The notes under the pieces were generated by a model, which saw only the letters and a program-made list of their open reading frames with translations, was not told where the DNA came from and did no database searches. A stretch of DNA of 64,000 nt from a bacterium (GTDB lineage Bacteria; Actinomycetota; Acidimicrobiia; Spongiisociales; ZC4RG35). The position numbers and the translations under genes are program-made. Location: assembly GCA_028823995.1 (NCBI GenBank), contig JAPPFD010000040.1, forward strand, positions 62,001-126,000. Reading direction: 5' to 3'. Position 1 is the stretch's first letter; each line of letters opens with the position of its first letter. This document shows positions 24,360 to 33,387 of the stretch, in pieces.

Positions 24360-25529
24360 ATGTCCATTCCCTCGGACTATCGGGATGGGTATGAAAAGGC
24401 CCGCCTCGTGGATGCGGAAATGGCCGACGCCTACGTCCAGCACATGCACCTGGGCGACCCGGTGGCCGACGCAATGATGGGTGAACTGGCAGCCATTCCC
24501 GCCAAGGACGCCCACCGATTCATCGAAGCGGGAATGGAGGGGGATCAAGACGTGCTCAAAGATGCGCCCCCTCTCCTGGTCAAGTTCTTTGACAGCCTGA
24601 ACAATCCACCTGATTGGTTGGACACTGCCGCTTTCGTTCCCGGCATCAGGATGTTCCACAGGAATTCCAGAGTGGTCCTGGTGGGTTTCGTGGGCGGCGT
24701 TCTGGTTGAGGGATTCGCCACCAACATCAGCAAGTCCTTTTTCATCACCGGACGCCTGCGCGACCAGGGCGTGAGGCGTTTGAAACAGAACAACCGCCAT
24801 ATGCTCGAGTCCTTCCTCCCCGGCGGTCTGGACAGGCAAGGCGACGGCCTGAAGCTGTCGGTTCGCGTGCGCATCATTCATGCCCAACTCCGGCAGCTGC
24901 TCAAAGAGTCCGATGACTGGGACTCCGACGCCTGGGGCCTTCCTTTGAGTGCTGCCCACCTTGGGTATTCGATAACCGCTTTCTCAGCGCGGCTCCTGAA
25001 ACATATGAAGGGGCTGGGAGCGACCTTCGACGAGGAGGAACGCGCCAGTTTCATGGCTGTGTGGCGCTACATCGGCTACCTGATGGGGATTCCCGAGACC
25101 ATCCTGTTCAAGAACGAGGATGAGGCTCTGAGAGTGTTCAGGATCGGAGGCATGGTTGAACCTCCCATAAGCCTGGAGTCCATAGCCATGTCCAATTCCC
25201 TGATCGCCTCCGCGCCTTATGTCGCCGGCATACCCGATCACGACGCCCGGGTGAAGCTGACCGATTACGCCTACAAACTCTCCAGGGCGCTCATCGGCGA
25301 CCCTCTGGCCGATGAGCTCAAGTATCCCCACGGTCGCTCGCTCGGGGTTCTTCTGAACTTCCGGAACCTGGGACGCCTCCGACGGATCATGGGCAAGAGC
25401 TTTCCCAAACTCGTTAACAACCCGTACACCTATTTTACAGGGCTTCTTGAGGTGTCGGCCTACGACGAGGCGGGAATCAGCTACCGGTTGCCGGACCACG
25501 TCTACGCGGAGGAATCCAGCTTCTACTAG
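24360..25529 (+). CDS. DUF2236 family protein (rubber oxygenase/MpaB-like)
   Basis: A 389-residue mostly helical protein of the ER-bound oxygenase MpaB/Lcp (DUF2236) type. Family marks are FFDSLNNPPDWLDTAAFVPG near the start, RVRIIHAQLRQLL (about 161-173, a His region compatible with haem binding in relatives) and FMAVWRYIGYLMGIPE (about 231-246). Characterised relatives are haem proteins that cleave polyisoprene (Lcp) or a terpenoid side chain (MpaB). A lipid or isoprenoid substrate is plausible here but not shown. The ATG at 24360 is preferred, with GTG 24342 the alternative. It follows the MMPL gene closely and may act on the compound that protein carries. Confidence 0.8.
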   Translation: MSIPSDYRDGYEKARLVDAEMADAYVQHMHLGDPVADAMMGELAAIPAKDAHRFIEAGMEGDQDVLKDAPPLLVKFFDSLNNPPDWLDTAAFVPGIRMFHRNSRVVLVGFVGGVLVEGFATNISKSFFITGRLRDQGVRRLKQNNRHMLESFLPGGLDRQGDGLKLSVRVRIIHAQLRQLLKESDDWDSDAWGLPLSAAHLGYSITAFSARLLKHMKGLGATFDEEERASFMAVWRYIGYLMGIPETILFKNEDEALRVFRIGGMVEPPISLESIAMSNSLIASAPYVAGIPDHDARVKLTDYAYKLSRALIGDPLADELKYPHGRSLGVLLNFRNLGRLRRIMGKSFPKLVNNPYTYFTGLLEVSAYDEAGISYRLPDHVYAEESSFY

Positions 25530-25980
25530 AGCGGGGGAGCGGGGGACCCTACCCCGTCCGGGGATACCACACCCAACCAGGCCGTTCTCTAAACGACGCC
25601 CGAGGGATTCAGCTGGATCTGGCGGCCCGGTGATCCGAGACGGGTGGGCTCGGGCTATGACGATCCTTCACTCTGGTTGACCTGAACGTGGATTGTTCCG
25701 GGCTTTGCACAGCCAGGCAGAGCCGATCTACACTAACCTATCACCATATGCACACCGGTTCTTCATGAATGGGATGTGTGATGGTCTTTCGGAACCTGAT
25801 CCCTGGAAGCAGGTGGAGGTGAAGCTTGTTCTCCTTGACCTTTCGCGACAGTCATTGCCCAGCTGTCACCACCGCCTCGCTTCCAGGCGTGGGTGAGGGG
25901 CGGCCAGACAAGATGAACCTCCCGCCCCTTCACCCACCTTCTCGATGACCGCGGGCACGGGCTACCCGGATCGTCGGGAT
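25530..25980. other. Intergenic region with nested inverted repeats
   Basis: This 451-bp gap lies between convergent genes. The 67-codon ORF at 25693-25896 has no recognisable features and I do not call it. The right half is symmetric: CCTGGAAGC (25802-25810) pairs with GCTTCCAGG (25879-25887), with further inner pairing (GGTGA with TCACC). Next to it GGGTGAGGGGCGG pairs with CCGCCCCTTCACCC. These could be a terminator and a structured RNA. No tRNA is visible. Confidence 0.45.
25891..25935 (-). terminator. Candidate terminator of the liv operon
   Basis: GGGTGAGGGGCGG and CCGCCCCTTCACCC form a 13-bp GC-rich stem with one extra base and a 17-nt loop, about 45 bp beyond the livF stop on the minus strand. 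There is no T-run. Position and strength fit an end-of-operon terminator. Confidence 0.5.
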
Positions 25981-26718
25981 TCAACGCATCCCCAGGAATG
26001 ACCGTCGGACATCCGGGTCGGTGAGTAGTTTCGCCGCCGGTCCCTGGTAGGTGTTGCGACCCATCTCCAGCACATACCCTCGATGGCTCGCTTCCAGTCC
26101 CTGGCGAGCGTTCTGCTCGATCATCAACACGGTCAGCCCGATCTCGCGGTTAAGCCGGCGGATGGCTTCGAACACCAGGTGGGTGACCACCGGAGCCAAC
26201 CCCGCGGAAGGTTCATCCATCAGGATGAGGCGGGGTTCCTGCATCAGGGACCGGCCGATCTCGAGCATGCGTTGCTCTCCGCCCGACATGGTGCCGGCGG
26301 CCTGCCGGGAGCGCTCCGCCAGCCTCGGGAACAGCCCGTACACGTACTCGACCCGCTCTCGTACCCGCGCCTTGCGGCGCTCAACATACATGCCGAGTTC
26401 CAGGTTCTCGTGGACGGTCATCTGCGGGAAGACGCTCCGGAGTTGTGGCACCATGGCGATCCCGGCCGTGCGCAGTGCGTCTTGGGGGGCGATGTTGGTG
26501 ATGTCCCGCCCGTCGCACAGGACCTGGCCGGAGCTCACCCGCGCCAAGCCGTAGATTGCCCTGAACACCGTGGACTTGCCGGCGCCGTTGGGACCGATCA
26601 CGCAGACTATCTCACCCTGGGCCACCTCCAGGCTGACATCCGAAATGATGTCGTGACCTGCGAAGTAGCCGGCGCACACATCCCGCAACTCCAGGAGGGG
26701 CCCTCTCTCGACCGTCAC
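25981..26718 (-). CDS. livF: Branched-chain amino acid/amide ABC transporter ATP-binding protein LivF
   Basis: A 245-residue ATPase of the LivF type and last gene of the liv operon. Walker A is GPNGAGKST, the signature MSGGEQRMLEIGRSLM, Walker B LILMDEPSAGLAP, and the switch region LMIEQNARQGLEASHRGYVLE is typical of LivF. It works with LivG as the ATPase pair. Its start overlaps the livG stop by 4 bp. The substrate class (branched-chain amino acid, amide or urea-like) is not fixed by the ATPase. Confidence 0.95.
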   Translation of the reverse strand: MTVERGPLLELRDVCAGYFAGHDIISDVSLEVAQGEIVCVIGPNGAGKSTVFRAIYGLARVSSGQVLCDGRDITNIAPQDALRTAGIAMVPQLRSVFPQMTVHENLELGMYVERRKARVRERVEYVYGLFPRLAERSRQAAGTMSGGEQRMLEIGRSLMQEPRLILMDEPSAGLAPVVTHLVFEAIRRLNREIGLTVLMIEQNARQGLEASHRGYVLEMGRNTYQGPAAKLLTDPDVRRSFLGMR

Positions 26719-27473
26719 TTCCGGACCTCGCCCTCGGCGCCGAAATAGGCTTCAACGACGGCCGGGTCATGCATGATCCGACGGGGAGTGCCTTCAGCCA
26801 GCTTGGCCCCCTGGTCCAGCACCACCACCCTTTGACACAGGTCGGCCACGAACCCCACATTGTGCTCTACCAGCAGGAAGGCCACTCCGCCGCTGCGGTT
26901 CACCTCCCGGAGACGATCGGCGATCTCGACTACCAAGGCGGGATTCACCCCGGAGGTGGCCTCGTCCAGCAGCACCAGTCTCGGTTCACTCATCAGGGCC
27001 ATGCCGATTTCCAGGAGCCGTCGCTGGCCCCCGGAGAGGACGCCGGCGCGTTCGTTCCGAAGTGGCGCCAGGAGCAGGAACTCGAGCAGCGACTCAACCC
27101 TGCGGCGGGTGCCCGGGTCGGTCTTCGTGAACAGTCCCGAGGCTCCGAGGCCCTCCCACTGGATGCTCAACTCCATGTTTTCGGAGACCGTGAGGTCCCG
27201 GTAGAGGCGGATCACCTGGAAGGTCCGGGACATTCCCAGGCGGGCCACCTGGTGAGGGCGATGACGGGTGATGTCGGTCCCGTCGAAGGTGATTGAGCCT
27301 GCGTCCACATTCGACACCCTGCTCAGGCAATCGAAGAGGGTGGTCTTGCCGCTGCCGTTGGGTCCGATGAGACCCACCATCTCGCCTTCGCCCACGGTGA
27401 TGTCCACGTGGTCCAGGGCGGTCAGCCCGCCGAAGCGCTTGACGACGCCTCGAGCTTCCAGGAGGGCGGTCAC
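26715..27473 (-). CDS. livG: Branched-chain amino acid/amide ABC transporter ATP-binding protein LivG
   Basis: The second ATPase (252 aa) of the importer. It has Walker A GPNGSGKTT, an RTFQVIRLYRDLTVSENMELS Q-loop region, signature LSGGQRRLLEIGMALM, Walker B LVLLDEATSGVNP and switch His LVEHNVGFV. The longer helical part after the Q-loop and the C-terminal HDPAVVEAYFG stretch mark it as LivG, not LivF. It overlaps livM and livF by 4 bp each. Confidence 0.95.
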   Translation of the reverse strand: MTALLEARGVVKRFGGLTALDHVDITVGEGEMVGLIGPNGSGKTTLFDCLSRVSNVDAGSITFDGTDITRHRPHQVARLGMSRTFQVIRLYRDLTVSENMELSIQWEGLGASGLFTKTDPGTRRRVESLLEFLLLAPLRNERAGVLSGGQRRLLEIGMALMSEPRLVLLDEATSGVNPALVVEIADRLREVNRSGGVAFLLVEHNVGFVADLCQRVVVLDQGAKLAEGTPRRIMHDPAVVEAYFGAEGEVRK

Positions 27474-28519
27474 GTCTCATCCTCCCGTTTCTGTCGGTCT
27501 GCCCGGCGGCCCAGCCAGTGTCCCCAAAGGGCGGTGACCGATGTGCCCCGCCGGTCGACGAGCCCCACCAGGCCCCGCGGTATGAACAGCACTATCACGA
27601 TCAGCAGGGCCCCCTGGGTCAGGAGGTGGTAGTCCAGGAGGTTCGCCCACAAGACCTCCCGCAGCCAATAGAGGACCACCGCTCCCACGACGGGTCCGGC
27701 GACCGTGCCCAGCCCCCCGAGCATGGTGCTCATCACCGCATCGACCGTCCTTACCTCCACGAAGGCGATGTCGGGATCCACGAAGGTGTTCTGGTAGGCC
27801 CACAGTCCTCCGAACAGGCCGGTGGAGAAGCCCGCGAAACTGAACACGCTGACCTTGAAATGGGTTGTGTCTATACCCCGCATCTCAGCGCCGATCTCGT
27901 CCTCCCGGATCGCCACCAGGGCCGCCCCGAACCGGGTCCGGCGCAGCCACCAGGTGAATGCCACCAGGGCCACCACCAGCACCAACTGGATGTAATAGAA
28001 GAGCGGCCGGTTCAGATAGGGAGGCAGGGTGAGGCCCACCCCTCCGCCGGTGACGCCCGACACCCGCACGATCTCCCGCATGGCGACGAACGTACCCAGC
28101 ATGGCGATCGAGAAGTATGGTCCCTTCAGCCTCATGGTCGCCCTGCCGATTACCGCAGCCAGGAGCCCCGCTACCAGGGCCCCCAGCCCGATGGCGGGGA
28201 TGGGAGACCACCCGATTTGCGGTCCGTTGCTCTGCAGTGACACAAGGATGGCCGTGGTGTAGGCGCCGATCCCGAACCACACCGCGTGCCCGAAATCCAC
28301 GTAGCCGGTGAATCCTCCGGTGAGGTTCCAGTTCACCGCCACCCCCACGGTGGTCAGCATCAGGGTCAGGGTGAACAGTGTGGAGTTGGTGACCGAAGGC
28401 AGGAGGGGCAAGAGGAACAGAAACACCACAATCGCCACCGACGCGGCCCAGCCTGCATGGCGCAGACCGCCCCCGGCGACCATCCCGCGTGGCGATCGGG
28501 TGGAGAGGCCCTTACCCAT
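27470..28519 (-). CDS. livM: Branched-chain amino acid/amide ABC transporter permease LivM
   Basis: The second permease (349 aa), with about nine hydrophobic segments. Its LivM marks are NWNLTGGFTGYVDFGHAVWFGIGAYTTAIL and the coupling segment ALVAIREDEIGAEMRGIDTTHFKVSVFSFAGFSTGL. It pairs with the LivH-type domain encoded in the preceding fusion gene 33 bp upstream. It overlaps livG by 4 bp. Confidence 0.94.
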   Translation of the reverse strand: MGKGLSTRSPRGMVAGGGLRHAGWAASVAIVVFLFLLPLLPSVTNSTLFTLTLMLTTVGVAVNWNLTGGFTGYVDFGHAVWFGIGAYTTAILVSLQSNGPQIGWSPIPAIGLGALVAGLLAAVIGRATMRLKGPYFSIAMLGTFVAMREIVRVSGVTGGGVGLTLPPYLNRPLFYYIQLVLVVALVAFTWWLRRTRFGAALVAIREDEIGAEMRGIDTTHFKVSVFSFAGFSTGLFGGLWAYQNTFVDPDIAFVEVRTVDAVMSTMLGGLGTVAGPVVGAVVLYWLREVLWANLLDYHLLTQGALLIVIVLFIPRGLVGLVDRRGTSVTALWGHWLGRRADRQKREDET

Positions 28520-28552
28520 GACGGGTTCTCGTTGCCTTCCGGCCGCGTCGGA

Positions 28553-30685
28553 TCATGATGCAGTGGCGTCCACGGGTCTCAGTCCCCGGAAAATACCCTG
28601 GGGGCGCAACACCAATGCCGCCACCAGGAAGACGAAGGAGGCCACCACCGCCAGATTCGTGCCTATCCGGGGGATGTATATGGCCAACCCGGCTTCCACG
28701 ATTCCCAGCACCATCGCTCCGCCCAAGGCGCCGCGGACCGAACCGAGGCCGGCCATAGCGGTAATGGCGAAGGCCTTCAGGGTCAGCGGCGGCCCCTGGA
28801 AGGGCTGGATGGCGAGCACCGGGCTGATCAAGGCGCCTGCCAGGCCGGTGATGCCGATGCAGATGGCGAAGGTCACGGCGTATACGCGGGACACGTCGAT
28901 GCCGACGATGCCGGCCGCCTCCCGGTTCTGGGCTGCCGCCCTGATGCTCTTGCCGAGGCGGGTGCGCATGAGAAACAGGGTCAGGACGGCAGCCACAGCA
29001 AGGGCCACGATCAGAATCCAGAACCGGGTCACCGGCACCGTGAGTCCGTCGGTCAGTTCCCACACGCCGCCGACTGCGGTGTCGGTGCGGCGGAAGTCGG
29101 CGGAGAAGATGAGTTTCATGGCGTTCTGCAACATGATCGCCACGCCGAACATCACCAAAAGGGAGACCAGGTGGGAGCGGTCGAGTATCGGGTTCACCAC
29201 CAGACGCTGGGTTACATAGCCCAAAGCCAGCATCACCACAAACACCAGTGGCGCCGACGCAAAGGGATCCACTCCCCAGATCTCGCTGGCCAGCCAGGCC
29301 AGGTAGGCGCCGATCATCACGAACTCTCCGTGGGCGAAGTTGATCACCCCCATGACTCCCCAGATGATGGAGAAGCCCAGTACCAGGATCGTGTACATGC
29401 CTCCCAGGGCGATACCGTTGATCAGGGCCTGCGCCAGTTGGTCGATGCCGAAGGAACTCGCCCCGCGGCCGTATGCCGCTGTAGCCGGGAGAGAGTATGC
29501 GGCCACCGCTGCGGCGGCAGGGGCCACCACTCTGATCCGGCCGTCCTGTACCTGGACGGTGCCCATCGGCTTGGCCGTGTTGACGCCCCGATCATCAAAG
29601 GAGATGGGACCATAGAAGGTGTCGGCCTGCATTGAATAGAGGGCTTCCCGCACGGCGTCCGTGTCGGTGGCGCCGGCCGCCTCGATGGCCAGGTGCAGAG
29701 CCAGGGCCGCCGCGGTGGCGCTGGCGGCCTGGTAAACGGGCGGTTCCCCCCACAGGCTCTCGTAATACACCGCGTACTCGGAGGCGGTCCCGAAGTAGGG
29801 GCCCTGGTAGGCCATGACGGGCTCCCACTGGGTGGGTCCCAGCACCCCGTACACGTCCTCACCAAGCTCATCGACCAGCTTGGGGTTGGAAGGACCCACG
29901 GTGATCAGCATGCCTTCGGGGGCGAATCCCAGTTCTTTGGCGGAGTTCACGAACAAAACCGCATCGTTGTAGTGCCCTCCGCCAACGAAGATGTCCGGCG
30001 CCAGATCACGAAACTTGGTCATGATGGCGGAGACGTCCTGGATGTCCTTCGGGTAGGTCTCCACCGCCAGCACCTCTATGCCGTTGTCTTCGAGGTGCCG
30101 GATGGCGCCGTTCGCCACCGAGGTGGGGAAAGAGGTGTCCTCGTATGCGATCACCGCACTGGATGCCCCCTCGGCGGCCAGTAACTCGACGCCGGACTTG
30201 GTGTAGTCGCTGGCGATTGTGGCCACTAGGAACAGGTTCCGGAAACCACGCTCGAACATGGTGTCCGAGGTACCGTTTCCCTCCACCATGATTACATTGT
30301 TGGCTTCGGCTATGGCGCTGGCGCCGGTGGTGAGACCACTCGAATAGGGGCCGAGCAGGAAGTCGACGCGGTCCTCGTCGATGAGTCTCTGCACCAGGTT
30401 CGCGGCGGTGTCGGCGTCGGACTCGTCGTCGTAGTAGATGATCTCCGCCGCGTAGCGCCTCCCGTCGATGTCGATGCCCCCGTACTCCTCGTTCACCCAC
30501 CTCACCCAGGTGTCGTAACCCTGCCGGGAGTCGCGGCCCTCCACCGCGAATTTGCCGGTCTCGCTGAGGGCGGCGCCGATCCTTACCGTGCCCGCGAACC
30601 CGCTCTCGGGCCCGATGGCGGAAGAGACATCCGAGACGGGGGATCTCTCCTGGTCGGTCCCTCCACAACCCGCCAGGACCACCAA
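28553..30685 (-). CDS. Fused LivK-type substrate-binding lipoprotein and LivH-type permease
   Basis: One 710-residue frame joins two normally separate subunits. Residues 1 to about 390 are a type I binding protein (GTVRIGAALSETGKFAVEGRDSRQGYDTWVRWVNE; ATIASDYTKSGVELL; QDVSAIMTKFRDLAPDIFVGGGHYNDA). After a short Ala-rich stretch, residues from about 410 are a LivH permease (IDQLAQALINGIALGGMYTILVLGFSIIWGVMGVINFAHGEFVMIGAYLAWL; coupling segment IRAAAQNREAAGIVGIDVSRVYAVTF). The annotated TTG at 30685 falls inside the signal peptide. Upstream in frame lies PAPQNCPGIRRFINLIAPALA, giving a complete lipoprotein signal ending LVVLAGC. A CTG at 30751 with AAAGG six bases before it is the likely start. 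The result would be a binding protein tethered to its own permease. Confidence 0.88.
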   Translation of the reverse strand: MVVLAGCGGTDQERSPVSDVSSAIGPESGFAGTVRIGAALSETGKFAVEGRDSRQGYDTWVRWVNEEYGGIDIDGRRYAAEIIYYDDESDADTAANLVQRLIDEDRVDFLLGPYSSGLTTGASAIAEANNVIMVEGNGTSDTMFERGFRNLFLVATIASDYTKSGVELLAAEGASSAVIAYEDTSFPTSVANGAIRHLEDNGIEVLAVETYPKDIQDVSAIMTKFRDLAPDIFVGGGHYNDAVLFVNSAKELGFAPEGMLITVGPSNPKLVDELGEDVYGVLGPTQWEPVMAYQGPYFGTASEYAVYYESLWGEPPVYQAASATAAALALHLAIEAAGATDTDAVREALYSMQADTFYGPISFDDRGVNTAKPMGTVQVQDGRIRVVAPAAAAVAAYSLPATAAYGRGASSFGIDQLAQALINGIALGGMYTILVLGFSIIWGVMGVINFAHGEFVMIGAYLAWLASEIWGVDPFASAPLVFVVMLALGYVTQRLVVNPILDRSHLVSLLVMFGVAIMLQNAMKLIFSADFRRTDTAVGGVWELTDGLTVPVTRFWILIVALAVAAVLTLFLMRTRLGKSIRAAAQNREAAGIVGIDVSRVYAVTFAICIGITGLAGALISPVLAIQPFQGPPLTLKAFAITAMAGLGSVRGALGGAMVLGIVEAGLAIYIPRIGTNLAVVASFVFLVAALVLRPQGIFRGLRPVDATAS

Positions 30686-30899
30686 TGCCAGAGCCGGGGC
30701 GATGAGGTTGATGAATCGACGGATACCGGGACAGTTCTGTGGTGCTGGCAGGGAAGGCCTTTAGCCGCGGAGCGACAATTTTAACGGCGCTCTTCCCTTG
30801 TCTCCTATGACTCCCCTAGCCCGGTTGACCACCTGCAGTGACCAGGGGCGGAAAATGGCGAATCGGTATGATTCTGGCCATTGTTTGGTTGGTGAGACG

Positions 30900-33278
30900 A
30901 TGAAGCATGTGCTGGTCGGGGTCTTGGTGGCGGTGTTGATCGGGGGTCCGTCTCTTGCCGACCCGGGGGGCACGGATGGCTTTGGCTCGGGGTGGGAGGT
31001 CCACGGTCCCGAGACGTCGCCCGAGTCGGTGACCGACGGTGGCGTTGGAGGAGTCGACTCACCGGATGGGATGTTGGTGAGGGGTTCCGAGTTGGCCGCC
31101 GCCGGGGCGCAGAGCGGCTCGGCGGGGTACTCGGTGGTGTCGGCCGGGGCGGCGCACTCGTGCGGGGTGCGTGTCGACGGGTCGTTGGTGTGCTGGGGCG
31201 CTAACCACTTCGGGCAGGCCTCGGCGCCGGAGGGTTCGTTCTCAGCGGTGTCGGCCGGGGGTGTGCACTCGTGCGGGGTCCGTACCGATGGCTCGATGGT
31301 GTGCTGGGGCTTCAACAATGACTGGCGGGCGACCGCCCCGGGGGGTACTTTTTCTTCGGTGTCCGCCGGCGTGCGGCATTCCTGCGGATTGCGGACCGAT
31401 GGCTCGGTCGTGTGCTGGGGCGCCAACCACTTCGGGCAGGCGTCCGCTCCGAAAGGTGCGTTTTCCTCTGTGTCCGTCGGTGTGGAGCATTCGTGCGGGG
31501 TGCGTACCGATGGCTCGGCGGCGTGCTGGGGGAATGACGATGACGGGAGGGCGAGTCCGCCGGGGGGTTCGTTCTCGTCGGTGTCGGCCGGCGGTGTGCA
31601 TTCGTGCGGGTTGCGTACCGATGGGTCGGTGGTTTGCTGGGGTTCGAACATCGACGGGAGGGCGAGTCCTCCGAGTGGTTCGTTCTCGTCGGTGTCCGCT
31701 CGGTGGTGGCATTCGTGTGGGTTAAGTACGGATGGGTCGGTGGTTTGCTGGGGCAACGACGCCTTTGGGCAGTTGGGAGCCCCGACAAGTCCGTTTTCGG
31801 CGGTCTCCGCCGGCCGGGAGCATTCGTGCGGGTTGCGTACCGATGGGTCGGTGGTGTGCTGGGGAAACAACGTCTTTGGTCAGACAACCGCCGCAGGTGG
31901 TCCCTTCATTGCGGTGTCCGCCGGTTGGCGTTACTCATGCGGACTGGAGACCGATGGGTCATTGGTGTGCTGGGGCAATAATGACGACGGGAGGGCAAAC
32001 CCGCCGGGCGGTTCCTTCACAGCGGTGTCCGCCGGCGCCTTCCACTCCTGCGGGGTACGGGTGGATGGGGTGGTGGCTTGCTGGGGCTCCAACGCCGATG
32101 GGAGGGCGAGTCCGCCGGGGGGTTCGTTTTCCTCGGTGTCGACCGGCGGGGTGCACTCATGCGGCTTGCGCACCGACGGGTCGGCGGAGTGCTGGCGCCG
32201 TACCGGTCTGGTGCCGGAGGGTTCGTTCACGGCGGTCTCCGCCGGTCTGGCGCATTCGTGCGGGTTGCGGCCTGATGGCTCCGTGGAGTGCTGGGGTCAC
32301 AACGCCTACCGGCAGTCAGTCCCGCCGGGCGGTTCGTTCACGGCGGTCTCCGCCGGTGGAGCGCATTCCTGCGGGTTGCGCACCGACGGATCAGTCGAGT
32401 GCTGGGGAGCCGACCACCTTGGGCAGTCGACGGCCCCAGAGAGTACGTTTTCGGCGGTGTCCGCCGGAGGGGAGCATTCGTGCGGGTTGCGGACGGATGG
32501 CTCGGTGGAGTGCTGGGGATACAACTCGGACGGGCAGTCACTTACCCCGAAAGGCTCCTTCACGTCCGTGTCCGCCGGCTTGGCCCATACGTGCGGGCTG
32601 CGTTCCGACGGGTCGATTGAGTGCTGGGGGGACAACGCCGTCTTCATTCCGGCGGCTCGCCCAGAGGATTCAGGGCCACCCGGGGAAGTGAAGGAGAGGT
32701 TCGCCGACATCGCCGGGAACCCGCACCGCGATGACATCAACCGCGTAGCCGTCTTGGGTATCACCCTCGGGTGCGCCACGGGAGCCGAACCCAGATACTG
32801 TCCTGACAGCCATGTGACGCGGGCGCAGATGGCCGCATTCCTGCTACGCGCTGTCGGGCAGCCCGATCCGAGGCCCACCGGCGCCAACCCGTATTCCGAT
32901 GTTCCTGCTGGCGCCTGGTACACCCCTTACGTCCTCCGGCTGGCTGAAATGGGAGTGGATACCGGCATGAACGATGGATGGCGCCCCGATGCTCCATTGA
33001 CCCGGTTGGAGATGGCCCGATGGTTGACCCGGTTCTTCGACCACATCACCCCGGCCACCAGCCCCCGGGGGCTGTTCCGCGACGTGGACCGTGAGGACTG
33101 GCCCGTAGTAGAGGGTCTCTACCGGTATGGCGTGACGGAGGGATGCTCCACACGGCCGTTCCGGTACTGTCCCGATCAGTCGGTCAGCAGAGCTGAGATG
33201 GCGTCGTTCATCATCCGGTCCCTTCCCGTACACCCACAGCGAGACAGCTTTTACCGGCCCTTCAGGGGTGTGCCTTAG
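30900..33278 (+). CDS. Secreted RCC1-like repeat protein with C-terminal SLH domains
   Basis: A 792-residue exported protein. The signal peptide is MKHVLVGVLVAVLIGGPSLA, and the ATG at 30900 was chosen for that reason over the ORF-track start at 30798. Residues about 77-591 are fourteen repeats of about 37 residues (FxxVSAGxxHSCGLRTDGSVVCWGxNxxG), the RCC1/beta-propeller type; unit 10 is four residues short. Each has two Cys that could form a disulfide outside the cell. The rest is three SLH-like units (RFADIAGNPHRDDINRVAVLGI; YSDVPAGAWYTPYVLRLAEMG; LFRDVDREDWPVVEGLYRYGV) that usually bind cell-wall polymers. Fourteen units could build two seven-bladed propellers (inference). It is probably a surface-attached binding protein; the ligand is unknown. 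Confidence 0.88.
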   Translation: MKHVLVGVLVAVLIGGPSLADPGGTDGFGSGWEVHGPETSPESVTDGGVGGVDSPDGMLVRGSELAAAGAQSGSAGYSVVSAGAAHSCGVRVDGSLVCWGANHFGQASAPEGSFSAVSAGGVHSCGVRTDGSMVCWGFNNDWRATAPGGTFSSVSAGVRHSCGLRTDGSVVCWGANHFGQASAPKGAFSSVSVGVEHSCGVRTDGSAACWGNDDDGRASPPGGSFSSVSAGGVHSCGLRTDGSVVCWGSNIDGRASPPSGSFSSVSARWWHSCGLSTDGSVVCWGNDAFGQLGAPTSPFSAVSAGREHSCGLRTDGSVVCWGNNVFGQTTAAGGPFIAVSAGWRYSCGLETDGSLVCWGNNDDGRANPPGGSFTAVSAGAFHSCGVRVDGVVACWGSNADGRASPPGGSFSSVSTGGVHSCGLRTDGSAECWRRTGLVPEGSFTAVSAGLAHSCGLRPDGSVECWGHNAYRQSVPPGGSFTAVSAGGAHSCGLRTDGSVECWGADHLGQSTAPESTFSAVSAGGEHSCGLRTDGSVECWGYNSDGQSLTPKGSFTSVSAGLAHTCGLRSDGSIECWGDNAVFIPAARPEDSGPPGEVKERFADIAGNPHRDDINRVAVLGITLGCATGAEPRYCPDSHVTRAQMAAFLLRAVGQPDPRPTGANPYSDVPAGAWYTPYVLRLAEMGVDTGMNDGWRPDAPLTRLEMARWLTRFFDHITPATSPRGLFRDVDREDWPVVEGLYRYGVTEGCSTRPFRYCPDQSVSRAEMASFIIRSLPVHPQRDSFYRPFRGVP
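31128..32672 (+). repeat. Fourteen tandem 111-bp coding repeats
   Basis: The RCC1-like part is built of fourteen direct repeats of 111 bp (one of 99 bp, the last 114 bp). They are conserved in sequence at the AHSCGLRTDGSVxCWG core. Neighbouring units often share long runs, pointing to duplication and conversion inside the array. This is coding sequence, not a CRISPR. Confidence 0.92.
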
Positions 33279-33387
33279 CCCATTGGGTCGATCAACCGTC
33301 GGGCCGTATTGATGGGACGTCCGTCTCGGCGGGAAGTCCCGGTCTAAACCGGAGGCCCGTCTGCGGGGAAGATGTACCGACCGGAAC

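Noticed and set aside
25693-25896. 67-codon ORF in the intergenic region
   Set aside because: No ribosome site, no recognisable motif, and its 3' half overlaps paired structure.
30761-31870. Repetitive minus-strand ORF (TDPSVRNPHEC repeats)
   Set aside because: It is the shadow of the RCC1-type repeats; the plus-strand gene has a signal peptide and SLH domains.
31128-32672. Possible CRISPR or minisatellite
   Set aside because: The units are 111 bp, in frame and coding, without unique spacers.
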